Position numbers and translations under genes: made by a program. A DNA stretch of 8,680 nucleotides. It comes from Oscillospiraceae bacterium. GTDB lineage: Bacteria > Bacillota_A > Clostridia > Oscillospirales > Oscillospiraceae. Below are positions 1 through 7,621 of the stretch, in pieces (the stretch's first letter is position 1; each line of letters begins with the position of its first letter). The notes below the pieces were generated by a model, which was not told where the DNA came from, made no database searches, and was given only the letters and a program-made list of their open reading frames with translations. The stretch lies in contig JAEDOJ010000048.1 in assembly GCA_016302015.1 (NCBI GenBank), positions 1 through 8,680 on the forward strand, written 5' to 3'.

Positions 1-53
1 CCCCCGACCTGCTGATTACAAATCAGCTGCTCTACCAACTGAGCTATACCGGC
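1..53 (-). tRNA. tRNA-Thr (anticodon UGU), 3' part beyond the window
   Basis: Read on the minus strand from base 53, the sequence folds as the first 53 positions of a tRNA. There is a 7-base acceptor strand (GCCGGTA), a D arm GCTC/GAGC with an AGTTGGTA loop, an anticodon stem GCTGA/TCAGC with the loop TTTGTAA, a variable loop AGGTC and the 5' side of the T stem (GGGGG). Loop positions 34-36 read TGT (bases 18-20 on the plus strand are ACA), so it decodes ACA threonine codons. The T loop, the 3' acceptor strand and any encoded CCA lie left of the window, so it cannot be seen whether other tRNAs follow. A consensus promoter lies just upstream. Confidence 0.95.
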
Positions 54-94
54 ATGAACCAGTTCGTTTACTTCCTTGGCTCGACAGCAATAAC

Positions 95-143
95 ATTATA
101 TCAGGCAAAGCTGTATTTGTCAACAACTTTTTTTGATTTTTTT
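95..143 (-). promoter_or_regulatory. Full-consensus sigma-A promoter with UP-like A-tracts for the tRNA
   Basis: On the minus strand a perfect -35 TTGACA (118-123) is separated by exactly 17 bases from a perfect -10 TATAAT (95-100). Transcription should start near base 88, giving a leader of about 35 bases before the tRNA 5' end at 53. Upstream of the -35 are two runs of seven A on the minus strand (128-134 and 137-143), where an UP element contacts the RNA polymerase alpha C-terminal domain. This is the arrangement expected of a stable-RNA promoter. The A-tracts end only four bases from the stop codon of the YibE/F gene. Confidence 0.93.
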
Positions 144-147
144 CGGA

Positions 148-1302
148 TCAGCGATGGTTTTTCCCTGTCTGCAGCAGGGCGGTAAAGAAAGCCACGCAGG
201 GAACGGTAAGCAAAATACCCATACTGCCCGCAATGCCACGGATCAGCTCGATTGCCACGAAATCCGTATTCATCAGTTGGACAAAGGACACCTGATAGGA
301 ATAAATCAGAAGCATCATATTGAAGGAGGAACCGGCAATGGCAAGCACCAGGGTATTTGCCATGGTACCGGTGGCGTCCCGCCCCACCTGCATACCGGAA
401 CGGAACAGCTCCTTTCGGGTCAGCTCCGGGCGTTTTTCGTGAACCTCAGTCATGGCGGAGGCTACGCTCATGGCAATATCCATCACCGCGCCCAGAGCGC
501 AGACCAGAACGCTGGCAAGAAACAGTCCCGACAAATGCAAATCCGTTTCATTCTGCACCAGAATCAGCGCTTCCGCTTCCTCACTCTGGTAGGCCGTGAT
601 ATGCACCAGCTCCGAAGCGGCATAGCCCAGAATTGCGGCAAAGGCCACGCCGCACAGGCAGCCCAGAGCCGCACCCACGGTTTTCGGCTGCCAGCCCCCC
701 AGAAGCCAGAAGGATACCATACTGGTCACCGCCACCAGAACCATGGTCATGGGAATCACCGGCCAGCCCCGAAGGGTCAGAGGCACCAGCAAAAAGACCA
801 CGCTGACAAAGGTGAAGATCAGCCCCAGAAAGGCTTTGAAGCCCTGCTTGCCCCCAAGAATCACCAGCGCAACGGCAAAGAGGATAATGAAGGTCAGGAG
901 CCAAGGCGTGCGGTTGTAGTTATACACCGAAACCTGATAGTCGTGGTCTCCCACGGTGTCGATCCGCACGGAGAGGGAATCTCCTTCCCCCACGTCCACG
1001 TTATACAAGGCGCTGAGATAGTTGGTCACATAGGCTTCCTCACCCTGATATCGGCCGCTGGTAATCTCCACCCGGAGATCCATGCTGCCCTTCCGCCGGC
1101 CCTCGATGGCTTCATCCTTCACCGCGCCGTCCCGCAAAACCTCCAGCACGGTTGCCGTTTCATATTCCACGCCCGTGGTGTTGGACGCCGTATATCCGTT
1201 CCAGCCGGTATTGGCATAAAACAGCAGCAGGCCGTAGCAAAGGAGGCACAGGGCGATTACCGCCATCCGCACCAGAGTTTTTTTCGTGATTTGTTTCTTC
1301 AT
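148..1302 (-). CDS. YibE/F-family multi-pass membrane protein
   Basis: The predicted protein has 384 residues and fits the YibE/F family (Pfam YibE_F) along its whole length. That family is widespread in Firmicutes; its function is unknown and transport has been suggested. A first hydrophobic helix (about 10-30) is followed by a roughly 100-residue, mainly beta-type domain probably outside the cell, and then seven further helices near 133-151, 157-178, 182-203, 207-229, 257-282, 312-335 and 352-377. Family-like conserved stretches are GAVMDIAMSVASAMTE (271-286) and the R-x2-M-x2-GRDATGTMANTL region (301-319). The ATG at 1300-1302 was chosen because GAGGAA lies six bases upstream (1307-1312). 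An in-frame ATG 15 codons earlier has no such site, and that extension would be read through an RNA hairpin. There is no promoter in the 55-base gap to the giant surface-protein gene, so it is probably the second gene of that transcript. No U-run terminator follows before the tRNA promoter. Confidence 0.9.
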   Translation of the reverse strand: MKKQITKKTLVRMAVIALCLLCYGLLLFYANTGWNGYTASNTTGVEYETATVLEVLRDGAVKDEAIEGRRKGSMDLRVEITSGRYQGEEAYVTNYLSALYNVDVGEGDSLSVRIDTVGDHDYQVSVYNYNRTPWLLTFIILFAVALVILGGKQGFKAFLGLIFTFVSVVFLLVPLTLRGWPVIPMTMVLVAVTSMVSFWLLGGWQPKTVGAALGCLCGVAFAAILGYAASELVHITAYQSEEAEALILVQNETDLHLSGLFLASVLVCALGAVMDIAMSVASAMTEVHEKRPELTRKELFRSGMQVGRDATGTMANTLVLAIAGSSFNMMLLIYSYQVSFVQLMNTDFVAIELIRGIAGSMGILLTVPCVAFFTALLQTGKNHR

Positions 1303-1306
1303 AGGG

Positions 1307-1312
1307 TTCCTC
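1307..1312 (-). promoter_or_regulatory. Ribosome binding site that fixes the YibE/F start
   Basis: GAGGAA on the minus strand lies six bases before the ATG at 1302. It favours a 384-residue product over the 399-residue reading from 1347. It begins only eight bases after the 3' end of the intergenic hairpin. Confidence 0.75.
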
Positions 1313-1320
1313 AGTAGTCT

Positions 1321-1350
1321 GCGGTGCAGCCGGTTTCCCGGCGGCACCGC
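1321..1350 (-). other. Strong intergenic RNA hairpin with GAAA tetraloop
   Basis: As minus-strand RNA this 30-base stretch folds completely: seven pairs (GCGGTGC with GCACCGC), one C/U mismatch, then five pairs (GCCGG with CCGGC) closing a GAAA loop of the stable GNRA type. It starts seven bases after the giant gene's stop codon and ends just before the YibE/F ribosome binding site. No U-run follows, so it is not a standard intrinsic terminator. It could protect the 3' end of the upstream message, act as a processing point, or partly reduce read-through so that the downstream gene is made at a lower level. The fold is seen in the sequence; the role is inferred. Confidence 0.7.
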
Positions 1351-1357
1351 TGGTCTT

Positions 1358-4300
1358 TTATTGAATCACGTTTTGGATATAACGCATGAGAATCGTGGCA
1401 ACCTGTCCACGGGTCGCTCCGTCTCCCGGCAGCAGATAGGTCTTGCCGCCGGTCTTGGAGCCGGTGATCAGACCCTGGGCCACGGCCCACTGCATGGCGT
1501 CCATCGCCCAGCTGCCAACCTCGTCCGCATCGGGGAAGTCAGAGAAGTCCTTTCTGGCGCTGACGTCCACATCGTTGGCCTTGGCATAACGGAACAGGAT
1601 CGCCGCCATCTGCTCTCTGGTGATCAAATCGTCAGGAGCGAATTTTCCTCCTCCAACGCCGTTGACAACGCCTTCCGCAGCCGCCCACGCCACCGCGTCG
1701 GTGTACCACAGGCCGTCTTCGATGTCGGTGAAGTTATTCTCATAGCCCGTGGGCTTGCCGATATACCGCCACAGGACGGTCACCAGCATCGCCCGGGTCA
1801 TGCTTTCCTCCGGAGCAATTTTGTTGTTTCCGACGCCGTTGAGCAGACCATTGGAAACCGCAAAGTCGATGCCGGCGTGTGCCCAGTCATCCGGTCCGGG
1901 AACATCGGTGAACGCATGGGACGGGCAGCTGTCGCCGCCGTCACACTTGCCCGTTGCGGGAATCGCCTCGGTGCGGGTGACGCCGCAGCGGCGGCAGGTG
2001 AAGGTCATGACGCCCTCTGCCGTCGGGGTGGCAGGCGTGGTGACGACGCCGTCATCCCAGTTGTGACCCAGCGCCGCTACAGGGCGGGTTTCCTTTTCAC
2101 CGCAGCCCCCGCAGCTCCGGCTTTCCTCTCCCGCCTCCGTACAGGTGGGCGCCTTGGTCTGCGTCCACGCTCCGAAGCTATGGGTGTGCGTTGCGCTGAC
2201 CTTGATCTCGTCGCAGTCCCGGACACGGAGGACGGACACATTTTCCGTCACGCCGGGGACGAAGGATTCGGGGTGCATATACTGGACGCCTACCGCGGTG
2301 ACCGCCGCCCCCTCCTTCACCGTCTGCGCCAGCGTATTGGTGCCGGTGGTGCCGGAGAGAATGTAGCCGTCAATGAAGATGGTGGTCTCGCCGGTGCTGT
2401 CCACCACCACGAACTGTGCCAGGGTTCCGTCTGCGTTGTAGTAGAGGGAGCCGGGCTTCACCGTACCGGAAACCTGAATCAGCAGACCGCCGTTGGCAGC
2501 GTAATCCGAGGCTTCCTTACAGGTCAGCTCCGCAGGCGCCCAGGGGTGCAGCTCCTCATCGTTGACGATCTTATAGCTCATGACCTTCAGCTCCAGATCG
2601 CCCTGATAGCTGTCCAGATAGCCGATGATCTCGATTTCCGTGCCCAGCTCCAGACCCGCTTCCGCATAGGGGAAGATGTCCATGCCGCCGGTCTCGTCCT
2701 GTACATAGATACAGTCGAAGAAGGAATTATTTTCGTTGGCGGTGCCTGCGGTAACGTAACCACGCACCCGGTAGACATTGCCGGACGCACCGGAATTTGC
2801 CACCCGGCGCACCTCTCCGATGGGAGTGATGGGCAGCTCCACCTTCACGGAATCCAGAATATTCTTAGCGATGTTGGTATTGGCATAGGGCAGGTCGAAG
2901 GCATTATCCTTCTCGAAGTCCACCTCAAAGTCGGAGAGGAAGACGCCGCCCGCGGCAAAGACCGTCCCGCCGTAGGAGGTATCCTCCGCCGCCAGGAAGC
3001 AGGCCGTTCCCTTTTCCACGCCGCCGATGCCGTCCTTATCGGAGTCGATGGAATAGGTGGTATCGAAGCCCATAACCAGCGCTTCGCCGCTTCCCGGATT
3101 CACGGTAGACCCGCTGAACTGGCTGTAGGTCTGCTCCGCTACAACGCCGGTCAGCCACTTGGACTCCATGTTGAAGTTATTGGGGTACAGACGATAGGCC
3201 AAGCCGCCGTTGTTTACTTCGTCATAGGCCTCGTCGTCATTGATCCGCAGGGTGGAGCCGATGGCGGTAAGAAGCTGATTCATCTGGGCCGCGATATGGT
3301 GGCCGGCATCCGCCGCGTTCTTGTCCTGATAGTCCGCCAGACCGCAGACCACAACACTGCCGCCGGCCTTTACATAGTCGGACACCAACGCCAGCCACCA
3401 GTCCTCAAAGCCGCTGGCATGGTACTCGCCCGCATTGGCAGAGCCGGAATTTCTTGCGGGTGCGGAAACCACCAGAAGGGAGCAGTTGGACAGAAGCTCC
3501 TGCCACTGGGCCTGGGTCAAAGACCGGTCGGCGGCCGCCTTGTCTCCCCCTGCAATGGTGACCGCTACGGACTCCTCTGCGCCCATGGCCACGAAATGGC
3601 TCATGTTGCCGCCGTAGTAGCCGGTGACATAGTCGTTATAGTGGGTGCCGTCAACGACCACCCGGGTGACCATTTCTTCCGACACATAGCTCAGAGTCAG
3701 CTTGCCGGAATAGATCTTGCCAACGCCGTTCAGGGTTCCGTACACGGTGACGGTATACTCGGCGTTGCCCAGACCGGAATAGGTATAGTTGAAGGAATAG
3801 GAGGCGGTGCTCAGTTTCTCCACCACCGACAGTCCGGCGGCGGTCAGTTCTTCGCCCTCCAGCGTCTTGATGACGGTGGTCTCATCGTCGGAATCCAGTA
3901 CGGAGAACTCCACCTTGGTGACGTTCAACTTGGTCTTTTCGTTGTTGAACAGGGTTACATTCAGATCCAGCGGCTGGTTCTGCACCGCCATGGGTGCGGT
4001 GGTGGAGAAGTCGGACACGCCAACCGCTTCCACCTCGCCAACCCAAACCGGAGCGGTCACGGCAATGTCGCCGTCCGGCTGGGTGACCTTGATGTAATAA
4101 TAGGAGTAGTCTGCGCACACGCTGAAGGAAACGGTCTCAGCGGCGGTGTTCACGGTCTGATTGGCAATGCTCAGGCCGCCGTTGACAATGACCTCCACTC
4201 TGCCGATGGAGGCATCCGTGGGATCGGACAGCCTGACGCTGAGGTTCAGGGTGTCGCCCACGTCCTCTTTGGTCAGGATCGTGCCCATGATGTTGCCGTC

Positions 4301-7300
4301 CAGCGTGTAATAGATGGACAGGTCATTGTCCTCCGTAGCATAGACCCGATAGTTCCGCATGGCGTCATAGATGTCCCGCTCGGTCAGGCTGTCTGCCAGA
4401 ACCACGCTTCTTGCGGTGTTGGCGTCGCCCCACAGACCCTTGTGGTTGTCCTGATTGTTGGTGGGCGCCACGTGCCAGCCCTTATCCAGCGCACGGGTGA
4501 AATACTCATAGGAGGGGAAGTAGCCGGAGGAGCCGATGGCGCCCTCGCCGTTGCCCACCTCAACGAGACAGATCAACTGGTCAAGCTCCGTATCATAATG
4601 GGCAAAGTCGGAGAAGTCACCGAAGGTGGTTCCCGGATGGTTAAACTGACTGATGGAGTCCGACACCGTCTTCAGTCTGGCGTAATAATTCTGCAGAGCG
4701 GTGGCGTAGCTGGTGTAGTCGGTCTGGGTACGGCTCTGGAAGCCGGGAGTATTGAAGGTATTGATATGGCCGAGGCCGTTGGACCAGGTCATTTCATAGC
4801 CGAAGAGACCCACAAAGGTATCGGTGGTGTACCTCTGCGCCAGCTCCTTGCCTTCCTTCCATTCGGAGGAAAGCAGGGAAGCGTCCTCATACAGCACGGC
4901 CTTGTCCCCGTTGTCAAAGGAGTTGGAGTGGTCGGTCACCGCCAGGAAGTCCAGATTCTTCACCTCCGTTGCGTGGGCGAAGGCATCGTTGGCAGTGCCT
5001 GCGCCGTCGGAGTAGGAGGTATGGGAGTGCATCTGACCGAAGTAGATGTTATAACTCTCCTGTGACCGCTGGGTGAAGGTACGGGTGGTAACCGGGCTGT
5101 CATTGAAGCCCTCCTTCGTGGCGTAGGCACGAACCGTTTTGGAGCCGAAGCCGTCGGTCAGGACGATCTGATCGGCATTGGGATCGTAGACCTGATATGC
5201 CTCGTCCTCCACGGCAAACCAGATGACGGCATCGGCGGTATCACAGGTCAGCTCCACCTTGACCGCACCGTTGCCCAGATAGACGCCGCCTCCGTTGGGA
5301 GTAAAGCGGACGGAGGCCACCGTCCCCGCGGCATAGTGGAAGAGGGCTTTGGCGCTGTTCTGCAGACCGGTCCTGGAAGCATAAACCTCCAGATAGACGG
5401 GCAGGGCTGCGGGCAGGACAGGCTTGTTGGCAGGATCGTAAATCTGCTCTGCGCCCAGGGCGTTGCCCTCCTGATCCAGGAAGGTATAATGGATCACAGC
5501 GTTTTCTGTTGCGGAGGTCATGGTCAGCGCCGTGCCGGGAGCCTGATCCTCGTCTCTGCCGTTGGGATCAACGGAGACATATCCTGCCACCTTGTCATCC
5601 ACGACGGGACTGCCGATAACCTTGACGGAGTCGAAACGGGTGGCGCCGGAGGCGCTGGGAGCGCCGGCTGCACCGTTTGCCCGGGTCGTGCCGGGGAGCA
5701 GACGGATTAGAAGCTGGGAGCAGTTTTCGCAGACGGCAGGCACATCAAAGGTGAAGGTGATGTAATTGGCGGGAGCCAGAGAGGTCTTGGCGATGCCGTC
5801 GGTAATCTCGCCCTCTCCGGAAACCTCATAGCTGCCGTTGGAGCCATAGGCGGTGTAGGCGTACCGGTATGTACCCTGGGTGAAATTGGTGAAGGTGTCG
5901 CCGCCGTCCGTGGAATAGGCAAGCTGCCAGTCGCCGGGGGCGGAATTGGAGCTGCGGAGGCGGAAGGTCATGGACAGGTTCCCCCAGCCTGCGGTGGACA
6001 GGGAGAGCTGCATATAGTCATTGCTGCCGCCGCCTACGCCGAAGCCGCCCATATAATAGGTGTAGCCACCGGTGGAGGTCTTATTGGCCTGATAGGGCTT
6101 CACCTCTTTGCCGTTGACAACGGCGGTGAAGACGCCGGTCTTGTCCAGCATATCTCCAACCTTGAAGCGGTCGGCATAGATTTGGGTGTTGTTGCTGTCG
6201 TCATAGGGGCCGCCGCCGCCCCACTGGGCGAAGGCTTCTACCACATCCGCATCCACAGCGTAGCCGCCTTCGGGAGCGGTGGTTCCCGCCGGAGAGGCGG
6301 ATTCAACCAGAAGCTGATAGCCGTTGTAGTCGGAAACCACAGCGATAAGATTCACCTTGTCCCCCGCCGCAAAGTCAGCCAGAGCCGCGGCACGGTAGGC
6401 GTTGATGGAGTTGCCCTCGCCGTCGGTCAGGGGGGTGTTGCCGGAGGTGTTGACGGTGCCCAGCGTCAGACCCTTGAGCTCCACACGGGTGCATTCCAGG
6501 CTCTGGGCAGTATCATTTTTCAATTCCTTTACGGTGACCGTTTTCAGGGGCAGTTCATCGGTGCCAACCTTTTCGCAGGTCACGCCGGTCAGCTCCTCCA
6601 GGCCGTTGTAGGTGTCACGGGTACCGGTGGCGCGGAGAGAGTCTCCCTTTGCGATATCCGCAGGCGCGGCGGAGAAGTACAGGCAGATGCCGCCGGTGGC
6701 GTCCTGCACATAGACATTTTTCCCGCTGGCATAGACCACCGTGCCGATCACCGTCACCTCTGCGCCCTTCTGGGCGGCACGGGCTTCCGCAATGGTGGAA
6801 ACTCCCTCCGGGAGGGTCTGCTCCACCGTCAGGGTCAGGGTCTGGCTGTAGGCGCCGTTCTTTTCGGCACGGAACGCCACAGACTTTGCGTTTTCGGGGA
6901 TGACATAGGCATTGCCGCTGATGGCAGTCCATGCGCCGCCGTCCACGCTGACCTCATAGGCTTCGCCGCTGATGCCCGGGCAGGAAAGGGTCACGGTGGT
7001 GCCCGCCGTCAGGCTGCCCTCATAGGCTGCGGAGGGGGTCAGCTTGGTAATGTCCTCTTCGGGATCGGGAGGCGTGGGAGTGTCCCCGGTGACACGATAG
7101 AGGGAGAACTTGGAGGGATATCCCCCGGATGACCCTGCCACCGTGGTGTTTTTGTACGCTCTGATTTTGTAGTTCTGGGATTTGTTGCAGGCCAGCGTGA
7201 CCGTATCGGCCCCCTGACCGGAGAAGGTGAAGGCTCCGTCAGCGAACGCCGCCGACCAGTTGTAGGCGCCGGACTTGATGCCGTTGGTATTGCCGCCGGC

Positions 7301-7615
7301 AGGCGCAATGGTCACGCCGGTGGAGTCGGCCAGGGTAACGTTGGTTCCGTCCACGGTCAGCGTCCAGACCATGTCGGTCGTCACATCGCTGAAGGTGGCT
7401 GTGTCCACAGGGGTCGACAGGACCCACGAGCCGTCCAGCTTTGTGGCCGCATAGCCGGAATTGACCAGCAGATACTGTCCGGTGGTCAGCTCCGCCAGAC
7501 TGGTGATCTGGGTGTAGCCCTCTGCGGCGCCGGCGCTCACCGGCAGCAGGGACAGGCACAACGCCAGAGCCAGCGCCAGCGCCAGCAGACGCCTTGTTCT
7601 GATTCTTGTTTTCAT
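1358..7615 (-). CDS. Giant secreted SLH-anchored PHP/CehA-type metallophosphoesterase with OB-fold modules
   Basis: The predicted protein has 2085 residues. A Sec signal peptide (Arg-rich start, Leu/Ala core, cleavage near A30) is followed by: a beta-rich module (34-176); a TPTPPDPEED linker; an Ig-like segment (190-266); OB-fold-like modules resembling those of the YhcR nuclease (270-445); a jelly-roll-like domain (451-672); two chitobiase-C-like modules (676-848); a PHP domain (about 855-1110); Ig-like modules (1120-1312); an unassigned alpha/beta module (1316-1590) with a DxDxDG calcium-type loop at 1524-1529; more OB-like modules (1596-1800); Cys-pair repeats (1809-1889); and three SLH domains (1900-2085) with TRAM, TREQ and TRGQ signatures. 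PHP metal-ligand motifs are intact: HSHTSYSDG (H863, H865, D870), TDHS (D895, H896), E941, NHPG (H993), E1019 and DNH (D1056, H1058). It should therefore be a cell-wall-attached metal-dependent hydrolase. PHP domains commonly cleave phosphoesters, and the OB modules suggest nucleic acid as a substrate, but this is inference. The start has TGAGGAGGA seven bases upstream and its own promoter. It probably forms an operon with yibE/F. Confidence 0.92.
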   Translation of the reverse strand: MKTRIRTRRLLALALALALCLSLLPVSAGAAEGYTQITSLAELTTGQYLLVNSGYAATKLDGSWVLSTPVDTATFSDVTTDMVWTLTVDGTNVTLADSTGVTIAPAGGNTNGIKSGAYNWSAAFADGAFTFSGQGADTVTLACNKSQNYKIRAYKNTTVAGSSGGYPSKFSLYRVTGDTPTPPDPEEDITKLTPSAAYEGSLTAGTTVTLSCPGISGEAYEVSVDGGAWTAISGNAYVIPENAKSVAFRAEKNGAYSQTLTLTVEQTLPEGVSTIAEARAAQKGAEVTVIGTVVYASGKNVYVQDATGGICLYFSAAPADIAKGDSLRATGTRDTYNGLEELTGVTCEKVGTDELPLKTVTVKELKNDTAQSLECTRVELKGLTLGTVNTSGNTPLTDGEGNSINAYRAAALADFAAGDKVNLIAVVSDYNGYQLLVESASPAGTTAPEGGYAVDADVVEAFAQWGGGGPYDDSNNTQIYADRFKVGDMLDKTGVFTAVVNGKEVKPYQANKTSTGGYTYYMGGFGVGGGSNDYMQLSLSTAGWGNLSMTFRLRSSNSAPGDWQLAYSTDGGDTFTNFTQGTYRYAYTAYGSNGSYEVSGEGEITDGIAKTSLAPANYITFTFDVPAVCENCSQLLIRLLPGTTRANGAAGAPSASGATRFDSVKVIGSPVVDDKVAGYVSVDPNGRDEDQAPGTALTMTSATENAVIHYTFLDQEGNALGAEQIYDPANKPVLPAALPVYLEVYASRTGLQNSAKALFHYAAGTVASVRFTPNGGGVYLGNGAVKVELTCDTADAVIWFAVEDEAYQVYDPNADQIVLTDGFGSKTVRAYATKEGFNDSPVTTRTFTQRSQESYNIYFGQMHSHTSYSDGAGTANDAFAHATEVKNLDFLAVTDHSNSFDNGDKAVLYEDASLLSSEWKEGKELAQRYTTDTFVGLFGYEMTWSNGLGHINTFNTPGFQSRTQTDYTSYATALQNYYARLKTVSDSISQFNHPGTTFGDFSDFAHYDTELDQLICLVEVGNGEGAIGSSGYFPSYEYFTRALDKGWHVAPTNNQDNHKGLWGDANTARSVVLADSLTERDIYDAMRNYRVYATEDNDLSIYYTLDGNIMGTILTKEDVGDTLNLSVRLSDPTDASIGRVEVIVNGGLSIANQTVNTAAETVSFSVCADYSYYYIKVTQPDGDIAVTAPVWVGEVEAVGVSDFSTTAPMAVQNQPLDLNVTLFNNEKTKLNVTKVEFSVLDSDDETTVIKTLEGEELTAAGLSVVEKLSTASYSFNYTYSGLGNAEYTVTVYGTLNGVGKIYSGKLTLSYVSEEMVTRVVVDGTHYNDYVTGYYGGNMSHFVAMGAEESVAVTIAGGDKAAADRSLTQAQWQELLSNCSLLVVSAPARNSGSANAGEYHASGFEDWWLALVSDYVKAGGSVVVCGLADYQDKNAADAGHHIAAQMNQLLTAIGSTLRINDDEAYDEVNNGGLAYRLYPNNFNMESKWLTGVVAEQTYSQFSGSTVNPGSGEALVMGFDTTYSIDSDKDGIGGVEKGTACFLAAEDTSYGGTVFAAGGVFLSDFEVDFEKDNAFDLPYANTNIAKNILDSVKVELPITPIGEVRRVANSGASGNVYRVRGYVTAGTANENNSFFDCIYVQDETGGMDIFPYAEAGLELGTEIEIIGYLDSYQGDLELKVMSYKIVNDEELHPWAPAELTCKEASDYAANGGLLIQVSGTVKPGSLYYNADGTLAQFVVVDSTGETTIFIDGYILSGTTGTNTLAQTVKEGAAVTAVGVQYMHPESFVPGVTENVSVLRVRDCDEIKVSATHTHSFGAWTQTKAPTCTEAGEESRSCGGCGEKETRPVAALGHNWDDGVVTTPATPTAEGVMTFTCRRCGVTRTEAIPATGKCDGGDSCPSHAFTDVPGPDDWAHAGIDFAVSNGLLNGVGNNKIAPEESMTRAMLVTVLWRYIGKPTGYENNFTDIEDGLWYTDAVAWAAAEGVVNGVGGGKFAPDDLITREQMAAILFRYAKANDVDVSARKDFSDFPDADEVGSWAMDAMQWAVAQGLITGSKTGGKTYLLPGDGATRGQVATILMRYIQNVIQ

Positions 7616-7621
7616 GCAGGT

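Noticed and set aside
163..179. A small hairpin (CCCTG/CAGGG) at the 3' end of yibE/F, considered as a terminator.
   Set aside because: On the minus strand it is followed by A's, not U's, it lies inside the coding region, and the stem is only five pairs.
133..1317. A 394-codon open frame on the plus strand, opposite yibE/F.
   Set aside because: The product is extremely rich in His, Gln and Gly, as expected from reading hydrophobic codons backwards. The minus frame encodes a clear eight-helix YibE/F protein.
1303..1347. An earlier in-frame start for YibE/F at 1347.
   Set aside because: The extra 15 residues are unlike the family N-terminus, are coded by the hairpin, and the ATG at 1302 has the better ribosome binding site.
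1286..5065. A 1259-codon open frame on the plus strand, opposite the giant gene.
   Set aside because: It is antisense to the PHP to SLH coding region, has no ribosome binding site, and its product has no recognisable domain. Such long antisense frames arise from the GC-biased third positions of the true gene.
6182..7132. A 316-codon plus-strand frame opposite the N-terminal part of the giant gene.
   Set aside because: It is an antisense shadow of the OB-like region with no start signal and no known domain.
7553..7561. A possible lipoprotein signal at C20 of the giant protein.
   Set aside because: The residues before C20 (LAL) do not give the small residue at -1 that a lipobox needs. An AGA cleavage site near residue 30 and a C-terminal SLH anchor fit ordinary secretion.
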